From the NCBI GenBank assembly GCA_007123465.1, contig SKLB01000374.1, forward strand, positions 1 through 10,503: DNA of 10,503 nt. The letters run 5' to 3'. The stretch comes from Spirochaetales bacterium (GTDB lineage: Bacteria; Spirochaetota; Spirochaetia; DSM-27196; PWMO01). Shown here in pieces: positions 1-6,625 of the stretch (position 1 is the stretch's first letter; each line of letters opens with the position of its first letter). The translations under genes and the position numbers were made by a program. The notes below the pieces were generated by a model, which was not told the DNA's origin, did no database searches, and was given only the letters and a program-made list of their open reading frames with translations.

Positions 1-816
1 CAGCGCCGTCTCAACGTAAGCAATTGCATCGGCCAGGGTGAACGCCACTTCCTGCACCGCGGTGGCGCCGGCTTCGCGGATGTGGTAGCCGGATACGCTG
101 ATGCTGTTCCACTTGGGCAGTTTACGCGCGCAGAACTCGAAGGTGTTCTGTATCAGGCGCATCGAGGGTCCCGGTGGAAAGATATAGGTTCCGCGCGCCA
201 CGTACTCTTTGAGAATGTCGTTCTGTATGGTACCGCGCAGCCGTGACCAGTCGGCATCCTGGGACTCAGCCACCACGATGTACATCGCCAGCAGCACCGC
301 AGCCGGAGCGTTGATGGTCATCGAGGTTGAAACCTCGTCCAGCGGGATCTCTGCCAGCAGCGCCTCCATATCACGCAGCGTGTCGATCGCGACGCCAACC
401 TTGCCCACCTCACCCAGCGCCAGTGAATGATCCGAATCCAGTCCAACCTGGGTTGGCAGGTCGAAGGCTACCGAAAGCCCGGTCTGTCCCTGGTCCAGCA
501 GATAGCGAAAACGGGCGTTGGTCTGCTCGGCGGTGCCAAACCCGGCGTACTGACGCATAGTCCAGAGCCGCCCGCGGTACATCGTAGGTTGTACGCCGCG
601 CGTAAACGGATAGCATCCCGGAAAACCTTGGCGCTCCAGATAGGTAGCGGGGTTGTCGGAGGTCGGGTCGTAGAGTGGCTGCAGCGAAATATTGGATGCG
701 GTACGCAGGGCTGCTTCATCGCGCCCGGGATTCCTCTCCAGCGCCGGCGCCAGAACTGTCTTGTCCCACTCGCTACGCGCGGTTTCAAGTTGTTCAAGAT
801 CGATGGGTTCGCTCAT
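1..816 (-). CDS. mcmA1: Methylmalonyl-CoA mutase, catalytic (alpha) subunit, N-terminal part; 3' end cut by window edge
   Basis: Coenzyme B12-dependent isomerase that interconverts (R)-methylmalonyl-CoA and succinyl-CoA in the cytoplasm (propionate/succinate metabolism). The frame opens at an ATG at 816 and stays open for 272 codons to base 1. Family motifs follow in order: YPFTRGVQPTMYRGRLWT (residues 69-86), RQYAGFGTAEQTN (88-100), GLSVAFDLPTQ (113-123), STSMTINAPAA (163-173), GTIQNDILKEY (195-205) and SISVSGYHIREAGAT (238-252). By remembered alignment to the Propionibacterium enzyme, the substrate-contacting Tyr89, Arg207 and His244 correspond to Tyr90, Arg208 and His245. All three are kept, which favours methylmalonyl- over isobutyryl-CoA as substrate. 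The sequence style is that of the ~550-residue split alpha subunit, which needs a separate B12-binding partner protein; that gene, if present, would lie left of the window. The start lies 63 bp after the Maf stop, with only a weak Shine-Dalgarno (AGTGAG), and carries its own likely promoter. An ATG at 820 is out of frame. The family call is firm; exact substrate slightly less so. Confidence 0.93.
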   Translation of the reverse strand, partial: MSEPIDLEQLETARSEWDKTVLAPALERNPGRDEAALRTASNISLQPLYDPTSDNPATYLERQGFPGCYPFTRGVQPTMYRGRLWTMRQYAGFGTAEQTNARFRYLLDQGQTGLSVAFDLPTQVGLDSDHSLALGEVGKVGVAIDTLRDMEALLAEIPLDEVSTSMTINAPAAVLLAMYIVVAESQDADWSRLRGTIQNDILKEYVARGTYIFPPGPSMRLIQNTFEFCARKLPKWNSISVSGYHIREAGATAVQEVAFTLADAIAYVETAL

Positions 817-847
817 ACATGCTCACTTTGTGCCGCAGCTGACGGCA

Positions 848-883
848 CTGCCATAGTATGGCCCGCCTTGCGCGAGAGGTCAA
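848..883 (-). promoter_or_regulatory. Candidate sigma-70 promoter of the mutase gene
   Basis: On the minus strand a -35 TTGACC (883-878, 5/6 to consensus) is followed after 17 bp by a -10 CATACT (860-855, 4/6). Transcription would start near 848, giving a leader of about 32 nt before the ATG at 816. The -35 overlaps the stop codon of the upstream Maf gene (882-880). This suggests the mutase can be transcribed independently of the envelope cluster. Seen by eye only; no start-site data. Confidence 0.45.
850..862. promoter_or_regulatory. 13-bp perfect dyad over the -10 of the mutase promoter (possible operator)
   Basis: The sequence GCCATAGTATGGC has two 6-bp arms (GCCATA / TATGGC) around one central base. 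It covers the whole candidate -10 at 855-860 and lies 34 bp upstream of the mutase ATG. A repressor bound here would block RNA polymerase. A 6-bp-arm dyad is expected a few times per 10 kb by chance, so the position rather than the match makes it notable. In RNA it could form only a 5-bp hairpin with a 3-nt loop and no U tract, so it is not a terminator. Confidence 0.3.
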
Positions 884-2724
884 CTTGATTCACTGCTTCT
901 GGTTGCCGGTAGCGCTCGTTGCAGCTCGGTTACGTGAAACGCCGCTGAGCGCTGCAGTGCGCCATAGATCGCTTCGGAGCTCGACAGCGGATCGGCAGCT
1001 GGATTTCGCTGAGCGTCATCACCGCGCATTATTCCGCTCAGAACGTCCTGTACCATGAAGCCGGCGATATCGCGGTTCTGCGAACTGCGCAATTCGGCGT
1101 CGATGCGGTCAAGTTGCGCCACTGCCGCCTTCGCGGGTAGCTGATTGCAGCGAGCCCGCTGTACCGTGCGCAGCCCCTGGCTGCACAACCGGTCGATCAG
1201 CTGCAATTCTGATATCAACGCCTCCAGGCGGTCGGAGAGTGGCTGCCTGGCGCCGTCGCTGCCGGCAACCCCGGCAGCGGCAGCCGTGGCAGCCGCTGAA
1301 TGGACCTCGGCCAGCACGGAATCTATCTGCCGCCGGCATTCCGGTAGCGCAACGACTTCGTCGAGTGGCGCAAACGGGAAGCCCTCGATGTGCGCTCCAC
1401 CGGGTGACAGGTTGCGGCTGGCACAGTCGCGGTGGATCTTTGCCTGGTTGGCAAACCACCAGTGGTAGATCGCCATGCGCTTGTCGGTGAGGACGCGGCC
1501 GTTGCTGTTGTCGCTGACCGGGTAGGGATCAGCCTGGTGCAGATAGGCAAATGCCTGGTGTTCGGCGGGCCGGGTGCGCGCGGACAGCGTGTGAGCGCGC
1601 TCTTCAAAGAAGCTGCCGCTGCAATGGGTGCGTTGCTGCGGGAATCCGAGGTCCAGTCCGGCGCAGTAGATCGGCCGGCAGCCCAGGACGCGGGCGAGGT
1701 CCCAGGCCGAGGTGGAGACCGATCCGCCGGCACCCAGCGTACCGCTTACGGGCGTGGATTGCTCGAGGTAGCGCCCCAGTGGAAAGAGCGACGCCGCAAA
1801 CAGCGGTGCTGTGGCCAGCAGCCGGAAGACCCGCGGATGAGTTGAAGACTCCGATACCACGATAGCACCGTCCAGCTGCAGCCGATCCAGGTGCCGCGTA
1901 TTCCACCACTGCGGATCCACTACTACCAGCAGATCCGGTGTTACCCCTGCTGCAGCAAGCGCAGCAGCCGCGGTATCCACGGCGATGATCAGCGCGCGCC
2001 GGCGCAGCGCCTCGATGTGCGGCAGAACCAGGTCCAGGCTGGGACCGGCGGCCAGCATCAGCGCCGGGATATTGCTGAACCGCTCAGCGGCAACCGATAC
2101 GCCGGCGGCGTGCGCCAAGAGCGGAATGTTGCGCGAAAGGTTGCGAATCCAGACACCGGCAAAGCGGCGTAACGTGTTGCTGTTGATATCGCGCCGCGCG
2201 TTGAACTGCTGCTGGACCGCGTCAAGCCGCTGGTAGTAGTCCTGGTTGCGCTGGTAGACCGAGCGCAGGCGCACGGTCCGCACCGGACGGTGCTCGTAGT
2301 GGCGCAGGGTTAGCGCCAACGCATCGGGATCTTGGCCAACCAGAAACTCGACCCGTTGGTTATCCAGCAGCGGTTTGAGGTTGCGCGTTTCCAGCGTGGC
2401 GCGCAGCAGCGATACGTCGGGCTCAACGACCACCGCGATACCTTCGGCGCAGCGGTTGAGGAACTGCTCTACCTGATAGCCGAGCCCGAGACCGTAGAAG
2501 ATCGCCACGGTAGCACTGTCAGTGCACGACTCAACCAGCCGCTCTGCTTCGTGCACGGGATCGCGGCGGCTATGTATGAGCTTTCCCGCGAGTCGTGCGG
2601 TTGGTACTCCGCTGGCTGAGGTTTCGCTGATAAAATCGGGTGGTACGCGGCTGTTCTCGATCTCGGCCAGCGTGAGATCGGCACGCGCCGGGAGCAGCTG
2701 ACGGTTTACCGCATAGTAGTTCAT
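880..2724 (-). CDS. Maf / DUF115 (MAF_flag10) motility-associated factor, 614 aa
   Basis: Probable member of the motility-associated factor family, whose studied members transfer nonulosonic acid-type sugars to flagellin in the cytoplasm. The function here is inferred from the family. Visible features: a small Rossmann-like motif FYGLGLGYQ (76-84); an acidic strand end VVVEPD (98-103); and the DUF115 core at about 195-375. The core has ALMLAAGPSLD (221-231), LIIAVDTAAAAL (245-256), VTPDLLVVVDPQ (261-272), STHP (294-297), GGSVSTSAWDLAR (333-345) and YCAGLDLGF (353-361). The C-terminal ~150 residues look helical, with an Ala-rich stretch near 475-487. The ATG at 2724 is chosen because it overlaps the PBP stop as ATGA. 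The open frame continues upstream to a GTG at 2796, but the extra 24 residues are Gly/Pro/Arg-rich and would overlap the PBP's PASTA end. DUF115 proteins related to archaeal MptE (6-hydroxymethylpterin diphosphokinase) are an alternative, but the length and motifs suit Maf. In spirochaetes the target would be periplasmic flagellins; no flagellar gene is in view. Confidence 0.85.
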   Translation of the reverse strand: MNYYAVNRQLLPARADLTLAEIENSRVPPDFISETSASGVPTARLAGKLIHSRRDPVHEAERLVESCTDSATVAIFYGLGLGYQVEQFLNRCAEGIAVVVEPDVSLLRATLETRNLKPLLDNQRVEFLVGQDPDALALTLRHYEHRPVRTVRLRSVYQRNQDYYQRLDAVQQQFNARRDINSNTLRRFAGVWIRNLSRNIPLLAHAAGVSVAAERFSNIPALMLAAGPSLDLVLPHIEALRRRALIIAVDTAAAALAAAGVTPDLLVVVDPQWWNTRHLDRLQLDGAIVVSESSTHPRVFRLLATAPLFAASLFPLGRYLEQSTPVSGTLGAGGSVSTSAWDLARVLGCRPIYCAGLDLGFPQQRTHCSGSFFEERAHTLSARTRPAEHQAFAYLHQADPYPVSDNSNGRVLTDKRMAIYHWWFANQAKIHRDCASRNLSPGGAHIEGFPFAPLDEVVALPECRRQIDSVLAEVHSAAATAAAAGVAGSDGARQPLSDRLEALISELQLIDRLCSQGLRTVQRARCNQLPAKAAVAQLDRIDAELRSSQNRDIAGFMVQDVLSGIMRGDDAQRNPAADPLSSSEAIYGALQRSAAFHVTELQRALPATRSSESS

Positions 2725-4592
2725 TCGAGGTCCAGGCGCAGCGTCATTCCCGGCTCCGCGGCACTGCCGGGGGCCGGGCTCTGGCGCACTACCCAACCGC
2801 TGCCCCTGATGTCCACGGTGAGATCGTCACGCTCCAGTAGCGGCAACAGCGTGCGCTTTGGTAGACCCCAGTAGTCGGGAACGGTCTGGGTGAGTTCGGG
2901 CAGTTGCGGTGTCGATACCGCGATCCTGCCGCTGTGACGCGCAATCTGATCGCGGGAAGTGGGAATTCCCAGGTAGGGTACCAGAAACTCGGCGGCTTCG
3001 CGCACCAGCGGAACCGCGATGCGCGATCCAAAGATGCTTTCACCGCGTGGGTGCACAATCACCGCGTAGAGGATCAGCTGCGGGGCATCAGCCGGCAGTA
3101 TGGCGAGTGTTGAGGCAACAAACGCCTGCGGCGAGTAGGCGCCGATTGACTGGTCAAAAACCTCGGCGGTGCCGGTCTTGGCGGCAATATCGACGCCGTC
3201 GATGCGGATGCGCCGCGCTGTGCCGCTATCCTCGGTTGAAGCCCGCATGTACTCCAGCAGCGCGCGCGCGGTCCGCGGCGATATGACTTCGCGCAGCGGT
3301 TCGCGCCCGAACTCGCGCACTATCCGGCCGTCGGGTGATACAATGCGCGACACTACGTGCGGCTTCAGCAGCACACCGTCGTTTGCCAGGGCCGTGGCTC
3401 CGGCTACAATCTGGTTGGCGGTAACACCGATTTCCTGGCCGATCGAGATAGTCTGCTTGCTGCGAGCCGACCAGCGCGACGGATCGCGCAGCAGACCGCG
3501 TTCCTCGCCCGGCAGTCCGATACCGGTCTGATCGCCAAAACCGAAACGGCGGATCATGTGGTAGAGCGCGTCGGCCTGAACTCGCTCCGAGGCGTACGCC
3601 GCGCCAACGTTACTCGAGTGCTTGATTATCCCCTCGACGTCCAGGCGGCCGTAGTTTCCCACATCGCGCAGTGTGAAGCCTCCGTCGGGGCTGACGTAGC
3701 CGCCGGAGGTCTGGAAGACATCATCCGGCGTAATCCCGCCGAGCTCCAGGAAACTGGCAACCGAAAACACTTTGAATACCGAACCCGGCTCGTAAACCAT
3801 TGAAATCGGACGATTGCGGCGCAACTCGGCGCTGTACTGGTCAAAGACATTTGGATCAAAGTTGGGAACCGAGACGTAGGCCAGGTACTCGCCGGTGGTG
3901 GCGTCGGCGGCCAGCAGCAGAACTGAGTCGGCGTCCTGCTCGCGCAGGGCCGCGTGCGCCATGCGTTCGAGCTCGCTCTGAATAGTGAGGTCGATGGTGA
4001 GATAGAGCCGATTGCCGATGCTGGCCTCGGTTCCGTCGACCCGCGGCGAGAGCAGATGGTTATTGTAGCTGTACTCGATGCCGTCCAGTCCAATGTTGTC
4101 AACTCCAACGTACCCCAGTAAATGCGAGGCCAGGTGGCGTTCAGGGTAACTGCGGCCGGTATCGGGTTCCAGACGGATTCCCGGCAGATTGCCTTCGGAG
4201 ATCAGGCGGCCCACCTGGCTGCTTTCGGTTGGGGTAATGGTACGCTTGATGATCAGAAACCCCGTGCTGCCGCGAAATCGTTCAAGCAGCTCGCCCTCGT
4301 TGAGGTCAAGGATTTCGGCCAGCAGCTCTGCGGTAGTCTGCGGATCACGCACGTGCGGCGACCAGGCGGTAACGGTATCGAGTTCGGTCTGCAATGCCAG
4401 GACGCGGCCGTTGCGGTCGTAGATTGCACCGCGCTCGCGGTTGAATGTAGCGCTCTCGGCACCTCCGGAGAAAGAGGAGGAAGGCGAGGCCAGCATCAGC
4501 GAAGCAAACTGCACAAAAACTATTGCCACCACCAGCGTGAGCAGAACAAAAACGATTTTGTAACGTCTTCGAACCAGGCTGTCTTGCATCAC
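2721..4592 (-). CDS. Class B penicillin-binding protein (peptidoglycan transpeptidase, FtsI/SpoVD type) with C-terminal PASTA domain
   Basis: Membrane-anchored D,D-transpeptidase that cross-links peptidoglycan in the periplasm. It is monofunctional, with no glycosyltransferase domain. Residue numbers are from the GTG start (623 aa). A basic N-terminus (RRRYK, 8-12) precedes one membrane segment (about 13-34). The pedestal (PBP dimerisation) domain spans about 50-190 and includes RGAIYDRNG (54-62), followed by the transpeptidase domain. All three active-site motifs are intact: SVFK (nucleophile Ser271, Lys274), SSN (326-328) and KTGT (472-475). The last ~57 residues form one PASTA repeat starting at VPDYWGLP (571-578). 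The stop TGA at 2723-2721 overlaps the Maf ATG as ATGA. The start is either GTG at 4592 (4-base overlap with the signal peptidase stop, AGGGG eight bases upstream) or ATG at 4589 (one-base TGATG overlap, 622 aa). It could serve septation (FtsI) or elongation; PASTA favours the FtsI/PBP2x/SpoVD branch, and no ftsW, rodA or mraY is nearby to decide. Confidence 0.95.
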   Translation of the reverse strand: MMQDSLVRRRYKIVFVLLTLVVAIVFVQFASLMLASPSSSFSGGAESATFNRERGAIYDRNGRVLALQTELDTVTAWSPHVRDPQTTAELLAEILDLNEGELLERFRGSTGFLIIKRTITPTESSQVGRLISEGNLPGIRLEPDTGRSYPERHLASHLLGYVGVDNIGLDGIEYSYNNHLLSPRVDGTEASIGNRLYLTIDLTIQSELERMAHAALREQDADSVLLLAADATTGEYLAYVSVPNFDPNVFDQYSAELRRNRPISMVYEPGSVFKVFSVASFLELGGITPDDVFQTSGGYVSPDGGFTLRDVGNYGRLDVEGIIKHSSNVGAAYASERVQADALYHMIRRFGFGDQTGIGLPGEERGLLRDPSRWSARSKQTISIGQEIGVTANQIVAGATALANDGVLLKPHVVSRIVSPDGRIVREFGREPLREVISPRTARALLEYMRASTEDSGTARRIRIDGVDIAAKTGTAEVFDQSIGAYSPQAFVASTLAILPADAPQLILYAVIVHPRGESIFGSRIAVPLVREAAEFLVPYLGIPTSRDQIARHSGRIAVSTPQLPELTQTVPDYWGLPKRTLLPLLERDDLTVDIRGSGWVVRQSPAPGSAAEPGMTLRLDLE

Positions 4593-5128
4593 TGCGCGGG
4601 CCCCTGATGTGGGAACGTCGGTCTCAGCAGCACTCGACCACGAATCGCCCGCAGCGGCACCAGGCCGTAATGACGTGAATCGGTCGAGTGTGTTGGGTTA
4701 TCACCTAGCACAAACACCTTATTATCGGGAATTCTCGTGAGGTTCTGCAGCGCGGCTGCTGTGCGCAACGGCACGTCGTACGTTTCCCCTCCCACAACGA
4801 CAACGGCGTCACCTGCCACTATCGGGTCGCCGGCAACCGCCACGGAGCGCTTGACCGCCAGACGCCCATCGGCAGGACTATCAAGGATAACAATATCATC
4901 TTTTTGCGGTTTGTCCCACAGCATCAGGTATGAATCGGTAAACGGCAACTGCACACCGTAGGCGGCGCGATTGACCAATACCACCTGCTGGTCTCTCAGA
5001 AGCGGCCGCATTGAATCGCCGCGGACCACCGCAACATCAATACCGAACAGCAGAACCAGCAGCAGGAGCAGCACCGGCCCAAGCAGGACCCATAGCGGCC
5101 AGTCGTGGTCAATTTCTGTATGCCGCAT
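4589..5128 (-). CDS. lepB: Type I signal peptidase, short form, 179 aa
   Basis: Membrane serine protease of the S26 family that cleaves signal peptides from proteins leaving through Sec (or Tat) on the periplasmic face. One N-terminal membrane segment (about 10-32) is followed by the catalytic domain. Box B is RGDSMRP (36-42) with nucleophile Ser39. Box D is AVKRSVAVAGD (91-101) with general base Lys93. Box E is LGDNPTHSTDSRHYG (141-155). With 179 residues and one membrane span it resembles the compact Gram-positive SipS style rather than the ~320-residue two-span E. coli LepB. It is first in a coupled cluster; its TGA (4591-4589) overlaps the PBP start. AAGGGG (5146-5141) is the likely ribosome site, about 12 bases from the ATG, a rather long spacing. 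Pairing with secA in the same neighbourhood fits protein export. Confidence 0.95.
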   Translation of the reverse strand: MRHTEIDHDWPLWVLLGPVLLLLLVLLFGIDVAVVRGDSMRPLLRDQQVVLVNRAAYGVQLPFTDSYLMLWDKPQKDDIVILDSPADGRLAVKRSVAVAGDPIVAGDAVVVVGGETYDVPLRTAAALQNLTRIPDNKVFVLGDNPTHSTDSRHYGLVPLRAIRGRVLLRPTFPHQGPAQ

Positions 5129-5190
5129 AAAGCGGTAAAACCCCTTCGTGATTATGTCGATATCTACAATGAGCTATGGTAAGTAGTATA
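5129..5190. promoter_or_regulatory. Divergent lepB / M23-hydrolase control region with candidate -10 boxes and a near-perfect dyad
   Basis: The gap between the divergent starts is only 47 bp (5129-5175). Minus-strand -10 candidates for lepB are CATAAT (5156-5151, 5/6) and TATACT (5190-5185, 5/6); the second lies inside the opposite gene and gives a ~50-nt leader. The plus-strand candidate for the hydrolase is TACAAT (5165-5170, 5/6), which would start transcription on top of the ATG at 5176. None has a good -35 at 16-18 bp. A 14-bp dyad, TGTCGATATCTACA (5155-5168), has only one mismatched base pair (C/T at 5158/5165) and lies across the two facing -10 boxes. This is a weak, by-eye reading. 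Confidence 0.28.
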
Positions 5191-6432
5191 CAGCATCAGA
5201 GAGTATCGAAAAGACGCGAAGCGCCCGTCAGGCGCGATGACCGCAGCGCCGCGGTTCCCGGGCGCTCGTGGGCATCGCTGCAATCCGGCGGCACGACGCG
5301 CGCACTGCGCATTACGCCGCTGTGGTCGGCGCCGGCTATCCGGCGTGCTGCAGCAGGCCCGGCCGCAGCGATTGCGTTACAGGATCCGATCAGCCGTCCG
5401 CGGCGTCTGCGCCGTTCGAGTGTCACCCTCGGCGGGTTATGGCAGCGCTGCACGAGCCACGCCGCAGCGTTGCCGCAGCCCATTCGCAGCGTTGATCTTC
5501 CGCTGTACGCGGCGCTGGTGGTCTCGCTGCTGCTGCTCTCGCTGGTTCTGGTACCCGACAGCCGGCTGATGCGTCTCGCACAGCCAGGCCCGAACGTTGC
5601 TATGCCCGAGGCATCAACCAGGCACGCCCTGTTGGCGCGTCTTGCGGCGTCGAGCGGTTCGCAGAGCCACAGCGGTGATCCGGTGGTGGATGCGGCTCAA
5701 TTCCAGCGGCTTCAGGTGCGTGAGTATCGTCTTACAGCCGGCGATACGTTGTCGGGCATTGCGGCGAGCAACGGACTGCGTATCGACACGCTAGCCAGCT
5801 TCAACCGGATAACGGATGCACGCCGCATTCGTGTCGGCGATGTCTTTCAGATTCCCAACCGCGACGGACTCCTCCACAGCGTTGGTCGGGGAGAGTCGTT
5901 GAGCTCGATAGCGAGCCGGTATGGCACTACCGTAAACGCTCTCCTCGACGCTAACGACCTCAGCAGCGCCACCATTACGGTGGGACAGTCGATCTTTGTT
6001 CCCGAAGCGCGCCTGAGCAGGACCGAGCTTCAGCGGGTGCTCGGCCAGCTCTTTATCTATCCGGCAGGCGGGCGGCTCACTTCCGGATACGGTATGCGCA
6101 ACGATCCCTTTACCGGGATCCGGCGTTTTCACAACGGAATCGATCTTGCAGCAACGCTCGGAACGCCGGTACGCGCAGCAATGGCGGGCCGCGTAGTGCA
6201 CGTTGAAAACCAGCCGGGCAACTACGGCCGGTTTGTGATCATCCGCCACGATGGCGGTTATCAGACGCTCTACGCGCACCTGGACAGCTACTCGGTACGA
6301 ACCGGTCAACAGGTAAACCAGGGCCAGCAGATCGGTCAGATGGGAAACACCGGGCGCAGCACCGGATCTCATCTGCATTTTTCGGTGATAAAGAACGGAT
6401 CGTTTGTAGACCCGATGCGCTATTTGCGTTAA
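5176..6432 (+). CDS. Membrane-anchored LysM-LysM-M23 (LytM) peptidoglycan hydrolase, 418 aa
   Basis: Likely zinc endopeptidase acting on peptidoglycan cross-bridges in the periplasm. Order of parts: an Arg-rich N-terminal region (1-106, 18 Arg and 1 Lys against 4 acidic residues); one membrane segment (about 107-126); a linker; LysM 1 (about 182-228, YRLTAGDTLSGIA); LysM 2 (about 233-277, HSVGRGESLSSIA); then M23 (about 297-418). The M23 site is complete: RFHNGIDLA gives Zn ligands His319 and Asp323, YAHLD gives His368, and GSHLHFSV gives His399 (catalytic) and Zn ligand His401. The catalytic site is intact, so it is not a degenerate EnvC/NlpD-type activator. The ATG at 5176 is the only ATG ahead of the membrane span; its ribosome site is poor (GAGC). 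If translation began later (for example TTG at residue 99), the basic tail would be absent. It is transcribed away from the PBP cluster but works on the same polymer. The end is clear; the start is moderately certain. Confidence 0.9.
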   Translation: MVSSIQHQRVSKRREAPVRRDDRSAAVPGRSWASLQSGGTTRALRITPLWSAPAIRRAAAGPAAAIALQDPISRPRRLRRSSVTLGGLWQRCTSHAAALPQPIRSVDLPLYAALVVSLLLLSLVLVPDSRLMRLAQPGPNVAMPEASTRHALLARLAASSGSQSHSGDPVVDAAQFQRLQVREYRLTAGDTLSGIAASNGLRIDTLASFNRITDARRIRVGDVFQIPNRDGLLHSVGRGESLSSIASRYGTTVNALLDANDLSSATITVGQSIFVPEARLSRTELQRVLGQLFIYPAGGRLTSGYGMRNDPFTGIRRFHNGIDLAATLGTPVRAAMAGRVVHVENQPGNYGRFVIIRHDGGYQTLYAHLDSYSVRTGQQVNQGQQIGQMGNTGRSTGSHLHFSVIKNGSFVDPMRYLR

Positions 6433-6492
6433 AATTGGGGTGATCGCAACAGATTTAAACACGTCAGCGTGAAGTACACCGAATTGTCGCCG

Positions 6493-6499
6493 AAGGGGG
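6493..6499 (+). promoter_or_regulatory. Strong ribosome binding site of the 38-aa microprotein
   Basis: AAGGGGG lies five bases before the GTG at 6505. AGGGGG can pair along all six positions of the anti-Shine-Dalgarno (one G-U pair). The same AGGGG core precedes the PBP and lepB starts in this window, so it looks like the host's usual ribosome site. It decides in favour of the short gene at 6505. Confidence 0.5.
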
Positions 6500-6504
6500 A
6501 TATC

Positions 6505-6621
6505 GTGAGAAGAATGGCGATCATCATAATCTGCCTTTTCGCCCTGTTTACGTTTATCAATGCATATAGCGTAGAAACCGAAGCACGCAACAGCTCGAGC
6601 AGCGTGGAACGCAGCGAGTAG
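6505..6621 (+). CDS. Predicted 38-aa membrane or secreted microprotein, function unknown
   Basis: The frame runs from a GTG at 6505 to TAG at 6619-6621. The product begins with a positive start (MRRMA), has an uninterrupted hydrophobic stretch of about 16 residues (5-20, including IIIIC and LFALFTFINA), and ends in a polar tail (YSVETEARNS, four serines, then VERSE). This is the layout of a single-span small membrane protein, or of a signal peptide with a very short mature part. The cysteine (residue 10) sits inside the hydrophobic core, so it is not a lipobox. A strong ribosome site lies five bases upstream. An ATG at 6514 would give 35 residues. It lies 72 bp after the hydrolase stop on the same strand, with no terminator seen between, so co-transcription is plausible. 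I recognise no family. Main doubt: any short AT-rich window can hide such a frame. Confidence 0.5.
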   Translation: MRRMAIIIICLFALFTFINAYSVETEARNSSSSVERSE

Positions 6622-6625
6622 CCGC

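Noticed and set aside
470..660. Possible frameshift in the mutase, suggested by overlapping minus-strand frames at 410-616 and 468-797
   Set aside because: Direct translation from 816 gives an unbroken mutase sequence to base 1; the other frames are shadows.
813..854. 13-codon leader frame (ATG at 854) whose TGA overlaps the mutase ATG
   Set aside because: Its start lies upstream of the predicted transcription start (about 848) and inside the dyad; no ribosome site.
427..888. 153-codon plus-strand frame opposite the mutase
   Set aside because: It is antisense to clearly conserved mutase motifs; no ribosome site or family resemblance.
2725..2796. 24-codon upstream extension of the Maf gene (GTG at 2796)
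   Set aside because: It would overlap the PBP PASTA end, is low-complexity, and the ATGA-coupled start at 2724 is far better placed.
3600..4110. 160-codon alternative minus-strand frame within the PBP
   Set aside because: It is an out-of-frame shadow of the PBP transpeptidase domain; no start context or family motif.
5169..5186. Five-codon frame (ATG at 5169, stop TAG) just ahead of the hydrolase start
   Set aside because: Too short to support as a leader peptide; it probably arises by chance from the ATG-rich gap.
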